Shown: positions 1-9,014, numbered from the stretch's first letter. The stretch: 64,000 bases of DNA from Herbaspirillum sp. DW155 (GCF_037076565.1 NZ_AP029028.1:1240001-1304000); one strand, 5' to 3'. Numbers and translations: made by a program. Notes: generated from the sequence alone by a model not told the origin.

Positions 1-398
1 CAGATCAGTTGCGCTAAAGTGCCTCGCCAAATTCAGCGAGAAATATTAAACGCAAGAAATGTTGTCGTTGATCAAGATAAGGAGGTGTTGAAAATTTGAG
101 AATACAAATTTTCTGTTGAGCAACTACCTGTAAGAATTGTCAATCTGAAACATTGCCAGATTGAATATAAAATTTACAGCTGCTCCAGAAAACGAAAAAC
201 CGACCCGGAGGTCGGCTTCTCGAAAAGCACAGCAAGACTGGTTCAGTAGCAATTGGCGTTGCAGCTGAACTTGCCATAGCAGATACAAATACACAGTCGT
301 ATTCTGCCCTCTCTGCCGCTTTTCGTCAAGCCGCTTTTGGTTTCCCACGTCTATACATTTTTGAAACTGGCTGTTAGGCCTAGTTTTAGGGGAATCGT
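1..398. other. Region upstream of tnsA, probably the transposon end with TnsB sites
   Basis: No convincing gene lies here. In Tn7-like elements the end nearest tnsA carries several TnsB-binding repeats, so this stretch should contain them. I see TGTTG at 60, 86 and 114 (spacing 26 and 28 bases), and two ATTGnCAnnnTGAA-like segments at about 136 and 152. These are weak similarities and the outer TGT...ACA terminus cannot be fixed. An 8-bp inverted repeat (AAAATTTG / CAAATTTT, 91-112) may be an operator or hairpin. An AGGGGA Shine-Dalgarno sequence precedes the tnsA ATG. Confidence 0.35.
194..216 (-). terminator. Rho-independent terminator pointing left
   Basis: Read on the minus strand, a CCGACC / GGTCGG stem with a 4-base loop is followed by a run of five T. 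It would stop transcription running leftwards, away from tnsA, and could insulate the end of the element. Confidence 0.5.
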
Positions 399-1346
399 AT
401 GTCCAACGAAAAGAATCATTATGGAAATAGCAATCCTCTGACAAAGCGGGCGAACCCGCGCGATCCTATTCGGATTCAGCAGCGAGCGCTGGAACAAGCA
501 CGTGGCCTTGGCGTAGGTAGCGACTACGAGCCGTTTATACAGATTGAACGGCATGGTTTCTCCAGCCACGGTCGTTCCCATGTCTGGTCAGATCCGTTGA
601 ATACATCGATCGTTGGTCATGTGCTTAGCGACCTAGAGCGATGTGTGTTAATTCATGCTTCGTCGCTTAAGGGGGCCATAGTACGGACTCAATACCCTAT
701 GTGGCGGGTGGGAGTCGAGCCCGAATTTGCGGAGTGTGTGTTCGACGGCGAGTCTCTAGACTTGGGCACTGTTCGTGTCGCTAATGAGCTGGGCGTCAAG
801 CCGCCGCGCACGCGCGGCCAAGACATCGTACTAACGCTGGACTTGCTGCTCAAGATCCCGGGCAAGGGTACTTGGGCAGTGTATGTCAAGTATTGCAAGG
901 ATGTGCCGCGCCCAGGTTCTCGCCAAGACCAACTACTCCAGATTACACGAGAATACTGGCGCCTCCGGAACGTTGATCTGCTTATCATCACTGAGGTCGA
1001 GGCTAAGGACTCGGCAACCATGCGTTGGTTGAACTGGGCTTCTTCAATTCGGGGGAGCTACGCCCCTGGTTCTGATGAATTTCTGCTTTCGGTTGTGGAT
1101 TTGCTCATTTTAAAAACCGACTCCCACGCGCCTATGAATGAGCGCATCGCCTGCCTGGATGTTCCCGCCGATCGAGTGATTCACGCGCTGAAGTATGCCA
1201 TTTGGGTGGGATACATTTGGGTAGATTTTCAGCGCTGGGATTGGCCGTGTCTCGCAGATCCATGGACCATCGAGCTGGCATCCAGGTCGAGAAAGCTGGC
1301 TAGCGCGAACTGTTTCTCCTTTATCGTTGCCGGGGGAGAATCATGA
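399..1346 (+). CDS. tnsA: TnsA, Tn7-type transposase endonuclease subunit
   Basis: TnsA is the restriction-enzyme-like subunit that cuts the 5' ends of a Tn7-type element while TnsB cuts and joins the 3' ends, giving cut-and-paste movement. The 315-residue protein has the expected catalytic pattern: E80 in SDLER, D148 in LTLD and K164 in VYVKY, with the conserved downstream TREYW at about 183-187. The length is close to Tn7 TnsA (273). Its stop overlaps the tnsB start (ATGA), so TnsA and TnsB should be translationally coupled. The start has an AGGGGA ribosome site. Having TnsA separates this element from Tn402/Tn5053-type TniABQ transposons, which copy themselves through cointegrates. The assignment rests on catalytic motifs and synteny. 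Confidence 0.93.
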   Translation: MSNEKNHYGNSNPLTKRANPRDPIRIQQRALEQARGLGVGSDYEPFIQIERHGFSSHGRSHVWSDPLNTSIVGHVLSDLERCVLIHASSLKGAIVRTQYPMWRVGVEPEFAECVFDGESLDLGTVRVANELGVKPPRTRGQDIVLTLDLLLKIPGKGTWAVYVKYCKDVPRPGSRQDQLLQITREYWRLRNVDLLIITEVEAKDSATMRWLNWASSIRGSYAPGSDEFLLSVVDLLILKTDSHAPMNERIACLDVPADRVIHALKYAIWVGYIWVDFQRWDWPCLADPWTIELASRSRKLASANCFSFIVAGGES

Positions 1347-3544
1347 GCATGAAAGTCCATACCGACTTCTACGTGAGGGCTGCTTCATCCGGGCTGCCAG
1401 CTGGTTTCTATCGGGTTGTCTGGATGACGGATCGGGAGCCGGATCTTGTTCTCGTTGAGATCCCAACTTATGAGGATGTGGAGCATCAGGCGAAGCTGAA
1501 AATCCATTACAAACGCCCACTAATAGCGAATAAGAAAGTGATAGAAAAGGGGATTTTAAACGGCAATGTTCTTCTAGCAGAGGCATCACCGGAACTGAGA
1601 AAAAAGGAACCAGTTCTCAACGCCGTTCTTAGCCCAAAGGAGAAGTTGCGGGCAGCGATCCTAAAAGATTTCGACATGCATGCGACGCACACCTTGATTT
1701 TCGGTAAGCGTTGGGAAGCGGAAATGACACGTCTATCCAAGAAGTATGGGGGCTGCACGAATACGATTAAGCGACTGATACTGAAATACTTCTACACAGG
1801 TAGAAATCTTGAGGAGACCGTAAGGGATAAGCGCAGACCCAAGGGGCTGCCGCGTGTCATTAAGAAAAAGCTCGGTCGAAAGCGGGACATAGTCAAAACG
1901 GGGAGATCCACCGAGGAAGGAGTTAACCGAGAGGAGCATGAGGGCCTAGTCATCTCTTACTTGGCAAGCAGAGGGAAAGACGCCAGCAACAGCTCTATCC
2001 CGCGGATGTACGAGGATTTCTATGCGACGTTTGCTGTGGAGAAGGTGATGTCTTCCCACGGTAAAGCTATTGGCGCAGAAAGAATTTCGCCGGAAAAGAG
2101 GATGACACTAGCCCAGTTTCGGACGATAGTCAAAGCGCACGATCTCAACGCGTATTTGCTACGTTCGTATTCTAAGCACAGAGGAAGGCTGATCACTGAT
2201 GTGCACATCAGTGACGCTAGATACATGACGACATTTGCTGGAAACACCTACATCATCGATTCCACCATCGCTGATGTTTATTTGGTGTCGTCGTATGACA
2301 GAAACAAGATATTGGGCCGGCCTGTCATTTACTTGGTGATCGATGCTCGAACGTCGTTGCTGCTATCGGTGTATGTCACTTTATGGGGACCAAGCTTCGC
2401 CGAGGCTAGAAACGCACTCTTCCTCGCATATTCAGATAAGAAGGCATACCTGAGGTATCTCCGGCTAGAGCATTTCCAGGATTTTTTCCGTGCAGGACCG
2501 CGTCCTCTTGATGTACTAGCTGATCGAGCTGAGCTTCTCTCGGAGAATGGCAAGAATCTCGCACGAAAGCACGAAAATGGTTTGATGATCACGGCGGCCT
2601 ACCAACCTGTTTGGAAGGCTCTTGTTGAGCGGTCTTTCAAAAGACTTAATGAGATGGTTATTCACTATCTGCCTGGTACGGTTCCTCCTGAGCATGCTCG
2701 TGGGGATGCCGATTATCGTTACGAGGCCGTCTTTACTTTGTGGGAGTTTCGTCGGTTGATGGCGCTGGAACAAATTAGATGGAATGCATCGAAGGCAATG
2801 GGAAAGTGCCTTTCACCCCAGATGCTAAGAGCTGGCGTTGAGGCCACTCCCTTGAGTATTTGGGATTGGAGTTTGGCAAACGAACACGGGTCGGCAAGCT
2901 ATTACGAGCACAGTCAACTTCTCATTACCTCTTTGGATGCTGAGTATGTTTCGGTAACGACTGAGGGTCTTGTTTCTAAAAACAAGCTGAAGTGGACAGC
3001 AGAATGGATGAAAGACCATGATGGAGTCAAACGCGCAAAAATTCAGCGTTGCGAAGCAATTTTGATCCAGTCACCGGAAGATCCTTCTCTCGCCTATTGT
3101 CGTATGCAAGGCGAAGAGACGTTCCGCGAAGTGCACTTGCGTAACGCTCCAAGAAGCGCTTATCCAATAACCAAAGAGGATGTTGAAGATTTGAATGCAG
3201 AGAAGCGATTTTCTGATGACATGGCCGCCTTCAAAAATACTGGATTAATTGACGAGGTGAAAGCGCTACAAGTTGAATTGGAGGGTTCTGCGAAGGCGGC
3301 TACTTATTCCTGCGTCAGTGAAAAATCTACGTCCAAGGCAGCTCGCAAGAAGGACATTCATAAGACGCGTGCGGCTGAAGCCGAATACGAAAAAACCGGT
3401 CAAGCACCTGATGGAGATGGAGCCCATGCCGTTGATACGCCAGCAGTCAACGCTGGCGTTGGGGACGCCGTAGCTACTTCAGGTGAGAAGGCTGAAAAGC
3501 ACGACGTTAATCATGACGTGGCTGATGTTCTGGAGACATGGTGA
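1343..3544 (+). CDS. tnsB: TnsB, DDE transposase
   Basis: TnsB binds the transposon ends and performs 3' cleavage and strand transfer. The 733-residue protein has the retroviral-integrase-like catalytic triad D306 (YIIDST), D394 (LADR) and E429 (ALVER), with exactly 35 residues between the last two, as in the DD(35)E family. The N-terminal 250 residues should hold the end-binding helix-turn-helix domains. The C-terminal 120 residues are charged and Ala-rich, as expected for the tail that contacts TnsC. It overlaps tnsA by 4 bases and tnsC by 7. No disruption of the frame is visible, so the enzyme is probably intact. Confidence 0.94.
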   Translation: MSMKVHTDFYVRAASSGLPAGFYRVVWMTDREPDLVLVEIPTYEDVEHQAKLKIHYKRPLIANKKVIEKGILNGNVLLAEASPELRKKEPVLNAVLSPKEKLRAAILKDFDMHATHTLIFGKRWEAEMTRLSKKYGGCTNTIKRLILKYFYTGRNLEETVRDKRRPKGLPRVIKKKLGRKRDIVKTGRSTEEGVNREEHEGLVISYLASRGKDASNSSIPRMYEDFYATFAVEKVMSSHGKAIGAERISPEKRMTLAQFRTIVKAHDLNAYLLRSYSKHRGRLITDVHISDARYMTTFAGNTYIIDSTIADVYLVSSYDRNKILGRPVIYLVIDARTSLLLSVYVTLWGPSFAEARNALFLAYSDKKAYLRYLRLEHFQDFFRAGPRPLDVLADRAELLSENGKNLARKHENGLMITAAYQPVWKALVERSFKRLNEMVIHYLPGTVPPEHARGDADYRYEAVFTLWEFRRLMALEQIRWNASKAMGKCLSPQMLRAGVEATPLSIWDWSLANEHGSASYYEHSQLLITSLDAEYVSVTTEGLVSKNKLKWTAEWMKDHDGVKRAKIQRCEAILIQSPEDPSLAYCRMQGEETFREVHLRNAPRSAYPITKEDVEDLNAEKRFSDDMAAFKNTGLIDEVKALQVELEGSAKAATYSCVSEKSTSKAARKKDIHKTRAAEAEYEKTGQAPDGDGAHAVDTPAVNAGVGDAVATSGEKAEKHDVNHDVADVLETW

Positions 3545-4857
3545 TCATGAGCATAGCCTGTTATCAATCGAAAGATGTACATCCGGACCAACTCGGGAAT
3601 CCCCTAATCGAAGCGCTTAGACCAACCCTGACTAACAAGGATGCGGCAGGGGTCCTTGCAAGGAGGCCTGCAATATCGCTGGATAAGGAGCGATTGTTGC
3701 CTCCACACATCCGTGTTCACAGTGTTGCCGCAATCTCAGATATGTATGTTCCAGACATAAAAACTCTAGAACTCTACGCGATGGTTGATATGCAGATGAA
3801 GCGATCCTTGGAGCGGCACAATCCCTTTTCGGCAGAGGGGCAGCGCTATCTTGATTCTGTGCAAGCCAAGGTGTTGGCAGCAGTTTCTGATGATCAAAGA
3901 CGGATCGCCAAGGCAGTGAAAGAAGGAAAAGAACCGCTTAGTGCGCTTGGTAAGCGTCTTCCCGATATCAGATCTATCTTGGTTACTGGTGCTAGTGGAA
4001 TGGGGAAGTCATCTGCAATTAATCGTGTCTTGGCTCTGAATGACCAAGTGATCGAGCACAGCAACTATATGGGGCAGCCTTACCATCAAAAGCAGTTGGT
4101 CTGGCTTTCGGTATTTGCTCCCCTCAATGCGTCAATTAGCGGCTTGTGTCATAGCATTTTTGCAGCGGTCGATGAGGCATTGGGTCTGCCTGTAGACACC
4201 GGTTATGCAAAGCAATACGACAAAAAGCATAGGACAAATGATGTTCTGATTAGTCGAGTAGCCCAAGTCTTGGCCACACATCATTTGGGGATATTGCATA
4301 TTGATGATTTGCACCGTATTGCCGATGGAACGGGGGCCAATAAGGCCGCGTTGATAAGCTTCATCATGCAATTATCGGACGTGGTTGGTGTGCCGATGAT
4401 TCTGTCAGGGACCGGGAAATTGATGAAGATGTTGCGTGGCTCGTTCGAGGTTTCTAGACGCGTTATCGCTGCCGGATCGGTCGAATTTGAACTGCCTCCC
4501 GAATATGTTAAGGGAGATGGGTTCGCTAACCTGGCAAATGCACTCTTCAAATTCTCGCTGCTGCCGGTAAGTGAGGACGCATTGGAAGATATGAAGCTAT
4601 ATCTTTTCGATCGATCTCAAGGGATAACGGCTGTGGCTGTGAACTTATTTTTGCAAGCTCAAATGTGGGGCCTGCGTGAGGAGGCTGATTTCATGACGAA
4701 GGAACTAATAGATCATGCATATGCCCGGATAAAGCCACTTCACTCAGCCCTAAGTGCGTTGAGAAGGAAGGATGCAGATGCCATTAGGGACTTTGAGGAT
4801 ATCGCATCACTTGACCAGATCAATAGGAACTTCTTCTCCGGTGCTTTGGGGCCTTAG
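3538..4857 (+). CDS. tnsC: TnsC, AAA+ target-selection ATPase
   Basis: TnsC is the AAA+ regulator that links target-site proteins (TniQ/TnsD family) to the TnsAB transposase. Walker A is GASGMGKSS (151-159) and Walker B is ILHIDDLH (about 252-259), followed by a sensor-like LSGTGK segment. The length of 439 residues lies between Tn7 TnsC (555) and the short TniB proteins. An alternative start is the ATG at 3547; the first ATG (3538) has GGAG only two bases upstream, so the second may be the real one. The gene ends 2 bases from the stop of the convergent tniQ. Confidence 0.93.
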   Translation: MVIMSIACYQSKDVHPDQLGNPLIEALRPTLTNKDAAGVLARRPAISLDKERLLPPHIRVHSVAAISDMYVPDIKTLELYAMVDMQMKRSLERHNPFSAEGQRYLDSVQAKVLAAVSDDQRRIAKAVKEGKEPLSALGKRLPDIRSILVTGASGMGKSSAINRVLALNDQVIEHSNYMGQPYHQKQLVWLSVFAPLNASISGLCHSIFAAVDEALGLPVDTGYAKQYDKKHRTNDVLISRVAQVLATHHLGILHIDDLHRIADGTGANKAALISFIMQLSDVVGVPMILSGTGKLMKMLRGSFEVSRRVIAAGSVEFELPPEYVKGDGFANLANALFKFSLLPVSEDALEDMKLYLFDRSQGITAVAVNLFLQAQMWGLREEADFMTKELIDHAYARIKPLHSALSALRRKDADAIRDFEDIASLDQINRNFFSGALGP

Positions 4858-4859
4858 AA

Positions 4860-6173
4860 CTAGGGTGAGGGAAAGAACGTGAGTTGCCGCATGACTTTGT
4901 GCACATCCGATTTACTCAAAGCAAGCCACTCACCATCGTGCTCCACTATCCAAGCGATGGCTTCTTTGGTTTCTCTGAGGGAGAGGGTTGGAGTATCGGT
5001 GAAAAGGGCTTGCATTGCCAAATAGCGGTAGCGAAGACGTTTGCCCTCTCTCACTGCATTTGCGTGTAATGCCATTGCGCCAGGCGATCCAGAAAGCATG
5101 AATAAATTGCGCTGATATGACTCACGCAACATCGGCGAAGTTTGTGAAATGTTGAGTGTCATCGCCAAAATCGCAATATTAAGTTGATCGTCGGCATTAA
5201 GTTCTTTCGAGGGGCTCACTTCGGCGCTATTGAAGAGTTCTCCCGAAGAATCTTCGTAGGTGTGTATCAGCGCCTCGTCCCAGGTGTCGCGAGGTACGCA
5301 GTATGCAATCGCGGCCGCCCACTGAACCGGATGAAGAACGGGCGGTTCATGCTGAGAATACCACCGTCGAGTAAAGAGACCGAGCGCATCTAGTTCGTCT
5401 ATGCCTAGGATTTTTAGGCGGTCATAAAAATAGGTGTGAGCTGAGGAAAGTAGTTGTTGGAAGCGCAGATCATCAGAAGTTTCGTGGTTTTGCATCAGCA
5501 TCATTCTTAGCCGGTCAGCGGTGAGACCATGCTGCTCGGAAATCCATTGAATAGCTTCTGCCAGCCGCAGAAGTAGAGATTTAGTTTCTTTGGCGAGTAA
5601 CGGATGATCACGACTTTGCGGTGGATAGGAAGTCGGTGGCCTAAGCCAATTGTCACGCTCTGCGGAAGTTCGGATACGTTTCACTAGGAGAGTGCCATGG
5701 CGTGCGCAAATCCATATGCCAGGAATCTGGTGGGCCAGGTGCCAATAGGAGAATCCTTTTTCGCGAATGTCCAGCGCTATGCAATCTGGACAGAATTTAA
5801 GGGGATGACAGAGAAAATCTTTATGGCCAAATAGTCCGCGCTTTGTATCTAATACAGATATTCGATGAGCCACCCGGCCACTCGTAAATTCGACAATTTC
5901 TCTTTCTGGCATGAAAGCGAGGTAGAGATTGGAGATGGTTTGTTGCCGAAGTAGTTGAAGAGGAGAGAGCGATGAAAAATTGCAAGTAATAAAGTGACTC
6001 AATCCGAATGGAAGCTGCGCGTATCTCCCAGCTTGAGAATCATTAAATAGTAGCTGACCTGTCAAATTTGGCGTTTCGTAGCCGGATCGCGAGTGAAATC
6101 TCGCGCATTGGCTGTACAGCGTCTCGTCGGAAGCCCTTTCGGCAAGAAAGGTCAGATTTTTAGAAGTAACCAT
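4860..6173 (-). CDS. tniQ: TniQ/TnsD-family target-site protein 1
   Basis: TniQ-family proteins pick the insertion site and recruit TnsC. This 437-residue copy starts with the family pattern DETLYSQCARFHSRSG (16-31). It has an intact zinc site: C128 and C131 (FCPDC), then HQIPGIWICARHG with C156 and H159. It lies tail to tail with tnsC and head to head with the second tniQ gene. At this length it could carry its own C-terminal DNA-binding part, as TnsD does, but I cannot identify a helix-turn-helix with certainty. Being on the opposite strand from tnsABC is unusual, since tnsD normally follows tnsC in the same direction. Confidence 0.88.
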   Translation of the reverse strand: MVTSKNLTFLAERASDETLYSQCARFHSRSGYETPNLTGQLLFNDSQAGRYAQLPFGLSHFITCNFSSLSPLQLLRQQTISNLYLAFMPEREIVEFTSGRVAHRISVLDTKRGLFGHKDFLCHPLKFCPDCIALDIREKGFSYWHLAHQIPGIWICARHGTLLVKRIRTSAERDNWLRPPTSYPPQSRDHPLLAKETKSLLLRLAEAIQWISEQHGLTADRLRMMLMQNHETSDDLRFQQLLSSAHTYFYDRLKILGIDELDALGLFTRRWYSQHEPPVLHPVQWAAAIAYCVPRDTWDEALIHTYEDSSGELFNSAEVSPSKELNADDQLNIAILAMTLNISQTSPMLRESYQRNLFMLSGSPGAMALHANAVREGKRLRYRYLAMQALFTDTPTLSLRETKEAIAWIVEHDGEWLALSKSDVHKVMRQLTFFPSP

Positions 6174-6187
6174 ATTCGTAGGGCCAC

Positions 6188-7570
6188 GTGATTACGTTTC
6201 ATCAACAGATCGCTCCAGACGAGCACTATTATTCTTATATCGCCGGGTTGTATCAGAAATCAGGTTGGAATGAGCCACAGGATTTCTTGAAAGCTACAGT
6301 GACTAGCGCCGGATTGTGCGCGGATTCACGTAGCTATTCTGGGTTCTCGACGCAGCTTTTTCCTAACGTACTGCGTGCGTTAATTGGGACGGTGATCGAC
6401 CTAGATCAGTTTAGACCTGACACTCTCAATATTCTTACTTTGTTGCCATACTATCGGCCGTTTCTAGTGCAAATTCAGCAGCAAAATCTGTTTAAGGAAG
6501 CAGCTTTCACTTACGGCTCCAATTCTGATCGAAGACAGTGTCTGCCGCAATTTAGCGGAACGAGCTTTCGATATTGCGTTACTTGTATGAATGCGGCATT
6601 TAAAGCGTACGGAAGAGCGGTGCTGCTGAGATCTCATCAGCTACCTTGCGTCTTTGTGTGCTGGGAACATCGGACACCATTACGTACGGTGGACATTGAT
6701 ACCGATAACCTGGTTATCCCGGATTTTCAGTTGCCGCGCGAGAAATGCGTACAGAGGGTCTCAGAAGAGCTTCTTTGGTTGGCTGCTGAGTCGAGAAATT
6801 TGCTTCATCTCAATCGTGGGTTTACCAGCCCGGTCGAGAAGATTCACGCTATGTACTCTTTTGAGCAGTGGAATTTTGAATGTGATGGGAAGCCTGATTT
6901 TTCGCTGAGAGAATGCGAAAAACGTAAGAAAAGTAGCGACAAAGGAAAAAGTCTCTGGAATGTTAGTTGGCCGAAGTCTTTGGACGTCGCATTTGAGACT
7001 GAGATCAACAGTATGTCCGATGAGCTGCGCGAAGCGTACGGAACGCCCTGGCGGGGAAATTACAAAAGATTGGGGAAAATGAGAACGGGTAAAGTTTTGT
7101 CGCCGATCGAGCATCTGATGAGAATTCGTAGATTTGCGGGGGGCGTTGAAGAATTTTTCAAGAAGGTCGACGAGGTGTCGTTGAATAAATTAGCAACGTT
7201 CTTCCCATTTTCGCAAGCGCGCCGTGAGCACGGGGTCATTCTTTGCCCGACTGCGGTAACCTGGGAGGCTGCGAATTTTCTGAGAAAGGTGGACGAAAAT
7301 ATCAGAAAGGTAGACAAACATCTCAAGCCCGGATTGGGGGGCGCAATGGAGATGGTCTGCAATCAATACCGGGATCACGTGGCACGGACAGGATTGCTTG
7401 CTGTGGATGTTTCACCTACGAAAGACATGGCGAGAGATGTAGCTGTTTCGATTCCATTGAGCCTAGATAACTTTACATTCATTGATCGACTCGCTACGCA
7501 GAATGGAACCGGGAAATTTTCAGCAACGGTTAGTCTCATCTTAGAGCGGGTGCAACAACTCAGTTGCTGA
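6188..7570 (+). CDS. tniQ: TniQ/TnsD-family target-site protein 2
   Basis: A second, clearly different TniQ-family protein of 460 residues. The zinc site is C130 and C133 (YCVTC), then SHQLPCVFVCWEHRTPL with C158 and H161; the N-terminus (DEHYYSYIAGLYQKSG) matches the family opening. It begins with GTG, 14 bases from the start of the divergent first tniQ, so each promoter must lie inside the other gene or in a tiny shared region. Tn7-like elements with two TniQ/TnsD proteins usually use them for two target pathways. Which one serves a fixed chromosomal site cannot be told from the window. Confidence 0.85.
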   Translation: MITFHQQIAPDEHYYSYIAGLYQKSGWNEPQDFLKATVTSAGLCADSRSYSGFSTQLFPNVLRALIGTVIDLDQFRPDTLNILTLLPYYRPFLVQIQQQNLFKEAAFTYGSNSDRRQCLPQFSGTSFRYCVTCMNAAFKAYGRAVLLRSHQLPCVFVCWEHRTPLRTVDIDTDNLVIPDFQLPREKCVQRVSEELLWLAAESRNLLHLNRGFTSPVEKIHAMYSFEQWNFECDGKPDFSLRECEKRKKSSDKGKSLWNVSWPKSLDVAFETEINSMSDELREAYGTPWRGNYKRLGKMRTGKVLSPIEHLMRIRRFAGGVEEFFKKVDEVSLNKLATFFPFSQARREHGVILCPTAVTWEAANFLRKVDENIRKVDKHLKPGLGGAMEMVCNQYRDHVARTGLLAVDVSPTKDMARDVAVSIPLSLDNFTFIDRLATQNGTGKFSATVSLILERVQQLSC

Positions 7571-7582
7571 GCAGCCGGTTCA

Positions 7583-7719
7583 GAGGCTGTTGCGAAATTA
7601 ATTTGAACGTTGATTTAACTGCGGCTAGCAAAACAAGGCACACGCCAATTACAGGAAGACATCGTGGGTAACATCAAGTCGGGAGATTTAACAGCCGAAA
7701 TTGAATTTGCAACAGCCTC
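7583..7719. mobile_element. 137-bp MITE-like element with 22-bp inverted repeats
   Basis: Imperfect 22-base inverted repeats beginning GAGGCTGTTGC lie at 7583-7604 and 7698-7719, with about three differences. The flanking bases are TCA on both sides (7580-7582 and 7720-7722), a fit to the 3-bp TNA duplication of IS5-family IS1031-group elements. There is no coding capacity inside. This looks like a non-autonomous derivative. A less likely reading is that one arm is an internal end sequence of the Tn7-like element. Confidence 0.6.
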
Positions 7720-7900
7720 TCAGTCGTTTCGCCAACTAATTGTCTGGAGTCGCTAATCGGTCAGAAACTCAGCAGCCGAACCCGCGATCTACGGTTTTGA
7801 GACTCATCTAAGCAAGGTCTTTACGAGTAAGCGTTTGAATTCCTAGTGGCGCTTATGAGCCGCTTCTCTGGGTGTGTGTGTTTGTAATCATTTTTCTCGC

Positions 7901-8092
7901 TTAGCCGCAAATGAGACGAATTTCCCGAAGTTTTTTTTCCGCCGCAATTGCGCGGTCGCGGTATTCGCCTGAGGCTTTTAGTAGGTCCGCGATTGACAGC
8001 CAATAGGCGGCTCCCAGATCGCCCTCCTCGAGTTGTAATCGGTGTAATTTCCGTAGGGCAATGGAGAGGTCGATATTTTCGTGCATGTCCAT
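7901..8092 (-). CDS. Small hypothetical protein, 63 residues
   Basis: Not recognised. The start has a good AGGAG site 7 bases upstream of ATG. The sequence is soluble, charged and probably all helical (MDMHENIDLSIALRKLHRLQ at the start, DRAIAAEKKLREIR near the end). It stands alone between the MITE-like element and IS fragments. Small helical proteins like this are common cargo of mobile elements, but no function can be given. Confidence 0.5.
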   Translation of the reverse strand: MDMHENIDLSIALRKLHRLQLEEGDLGAAYWLSIADLLKASGEYRDRAIAAEKKLREIRLICG

Positions 8093-8221
8093 TTGTCTTC
8101 TCCTGTATCAAGTGCGCCGCATAATATTTTGTGCCCTTTTCGGCACCCGCGACAGACAGCATCATCGTACTACGCAAAAAGTTTATCAGCGGTATTGCCT
8201 GAACTTGATGAAATTCAAAGG

Positions 8222-8298
8222 GATCCGCTTAGATAAAGCGTAGCCGATTACCTTGCGGCTGCAAGCGTCCAAAACAACGGCCAGGTAGATATAGCCGG
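8222..8298 (-). pseudogene. IS3-family transposase fragment (central DDE region)
   Basis: On the minus strand this stretch translates to GYIYLAVVLDACSRKVIGYA, the segment around the second catalytic Asp of IS3-family OrfB. It lies beyond the end of the neighbouring IS3 fragment, in the wrong order relative to it, so it comes from a different, otherwise deleted copy. Confidence 0.7.
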
Positions 8299-8307
8299 AT
8301 GCTATTC

Positions 8308-8580
8308 TGAATCGCCCCGGCTGCACTAGACACTTTCCAGCCTGTGGAAATACTGCTGTTCGAACTGTACCGGAGAAACGTTGCCGCTATAGGAATGGCG
8401 ACGTTTCGGGTTGTAGAACATCTCGATGTAATCGAACACATCCGACCGTGCTTCGTTACGGTCAGCATAGATACGGCGCTTAATGCGCTCACGTTTCAAG
8501 AGCTGGAAGAAGCTCTCTTCTGCCACAGCATTGTCGTGGCAGTTGCCGGTTGGGACAGCGCGAGGCTTTTCTTTGGGCAC
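8308..8580 (-). pseudogene. 3' end of an IS3-family element (OrfB C-terminus)
   Basis: The minus strand encodes the last part of an IS3-group OrfB: GNCHDNAVAEESFFQLLKRE, then DVFDYIEMFYNPKRRHSYSG, ending SPVQFEQQYFHRLESV. The catalytic Glu sits in the AVAEE stretch. The terminal inverted repeat begins TGAATCGCCCCGG at 8308. Everything upstream of the C-terminal 84 residues is missing, so the element cannot move by itself. Confidence 0.85.
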
Positions 8581-8664
8581 TTATGAAGGTGGAGTGGCCA
8601 GTACCCACGGCGATCGTCAGTGCTTGGGCTGTTAAGCACATTCTGCATCAGGCCTTTTTTAGCG

Positions 8665-8892
8665 TATAGCAGAGGTCGTGAATACGTCGCCGACGCGGAT
8701 GGGGCGCACCTTACGTCACCAGAAATGATGATGCGGGCTTTGAATTTTCTTCCGGACGATGAGAGGGACGGGCATGGTATCTTTGACTCTCATCCACCGT
8801 TGAAGGAAAGAAAAAGGCGGATTGCCGAACTGCAAGATGCTCCAGCACGTCAAGAACCTGCCATTGTGGAATTGGTTGGGAACGACACCTGA
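8665..8892 (+). pseudogene. M48-family metallopeptidase, C-terminal fragment
   Basis: The reading frame carries SRGREYVADADGAHLTSPEM followed by SHPPLKERKRRIAEL. This is the conserved C-terminal part of HtpX/M48 membrane-associated zinc peptidases: the third zinc ligand Glu in REYVADADGA and the HPPL..R..R.L motif. The HExxH-containing N-terminal half and membrane segments are absent, so the fragment is not expected to be active. A strong terminator follows it. Confidence 0.75.
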
Positions 8893-8930
8893 GCGCAGTG
8901 GAATGAACCTCTTAGCAGTTCAGAAAAGTA

Positions 8931-8955
8931 AAGCCCCGGAATTTCCGGGGCTTTT
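8931..8955 (+). terminator. Rho-independent terminator after the M48 fragment
   Basis: AAGCCCCGGAA...TTCCGGGGCTTTT forms a near-perfect stem ending in a T run, 38 bases after the stop codon of the peptidase fragment. The inverted repeat is symmetrical and may work in both directions. Confidence 0.8.
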
Positions 8956-9014
8956 GATTTGGCATGGCAGCTATTGGCCGATTTCAGACATCATATGCCC
9001 CTCGCAACTCGCCA

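Noticed and set aside
4860-7570. CRISPR-associated transposon (CAST)
   Set aside because: No Cas6/7/8/5 or Cas12k genes, and no repeat-spacer array was seen near the two tniQ genes or elsewhere in the window.
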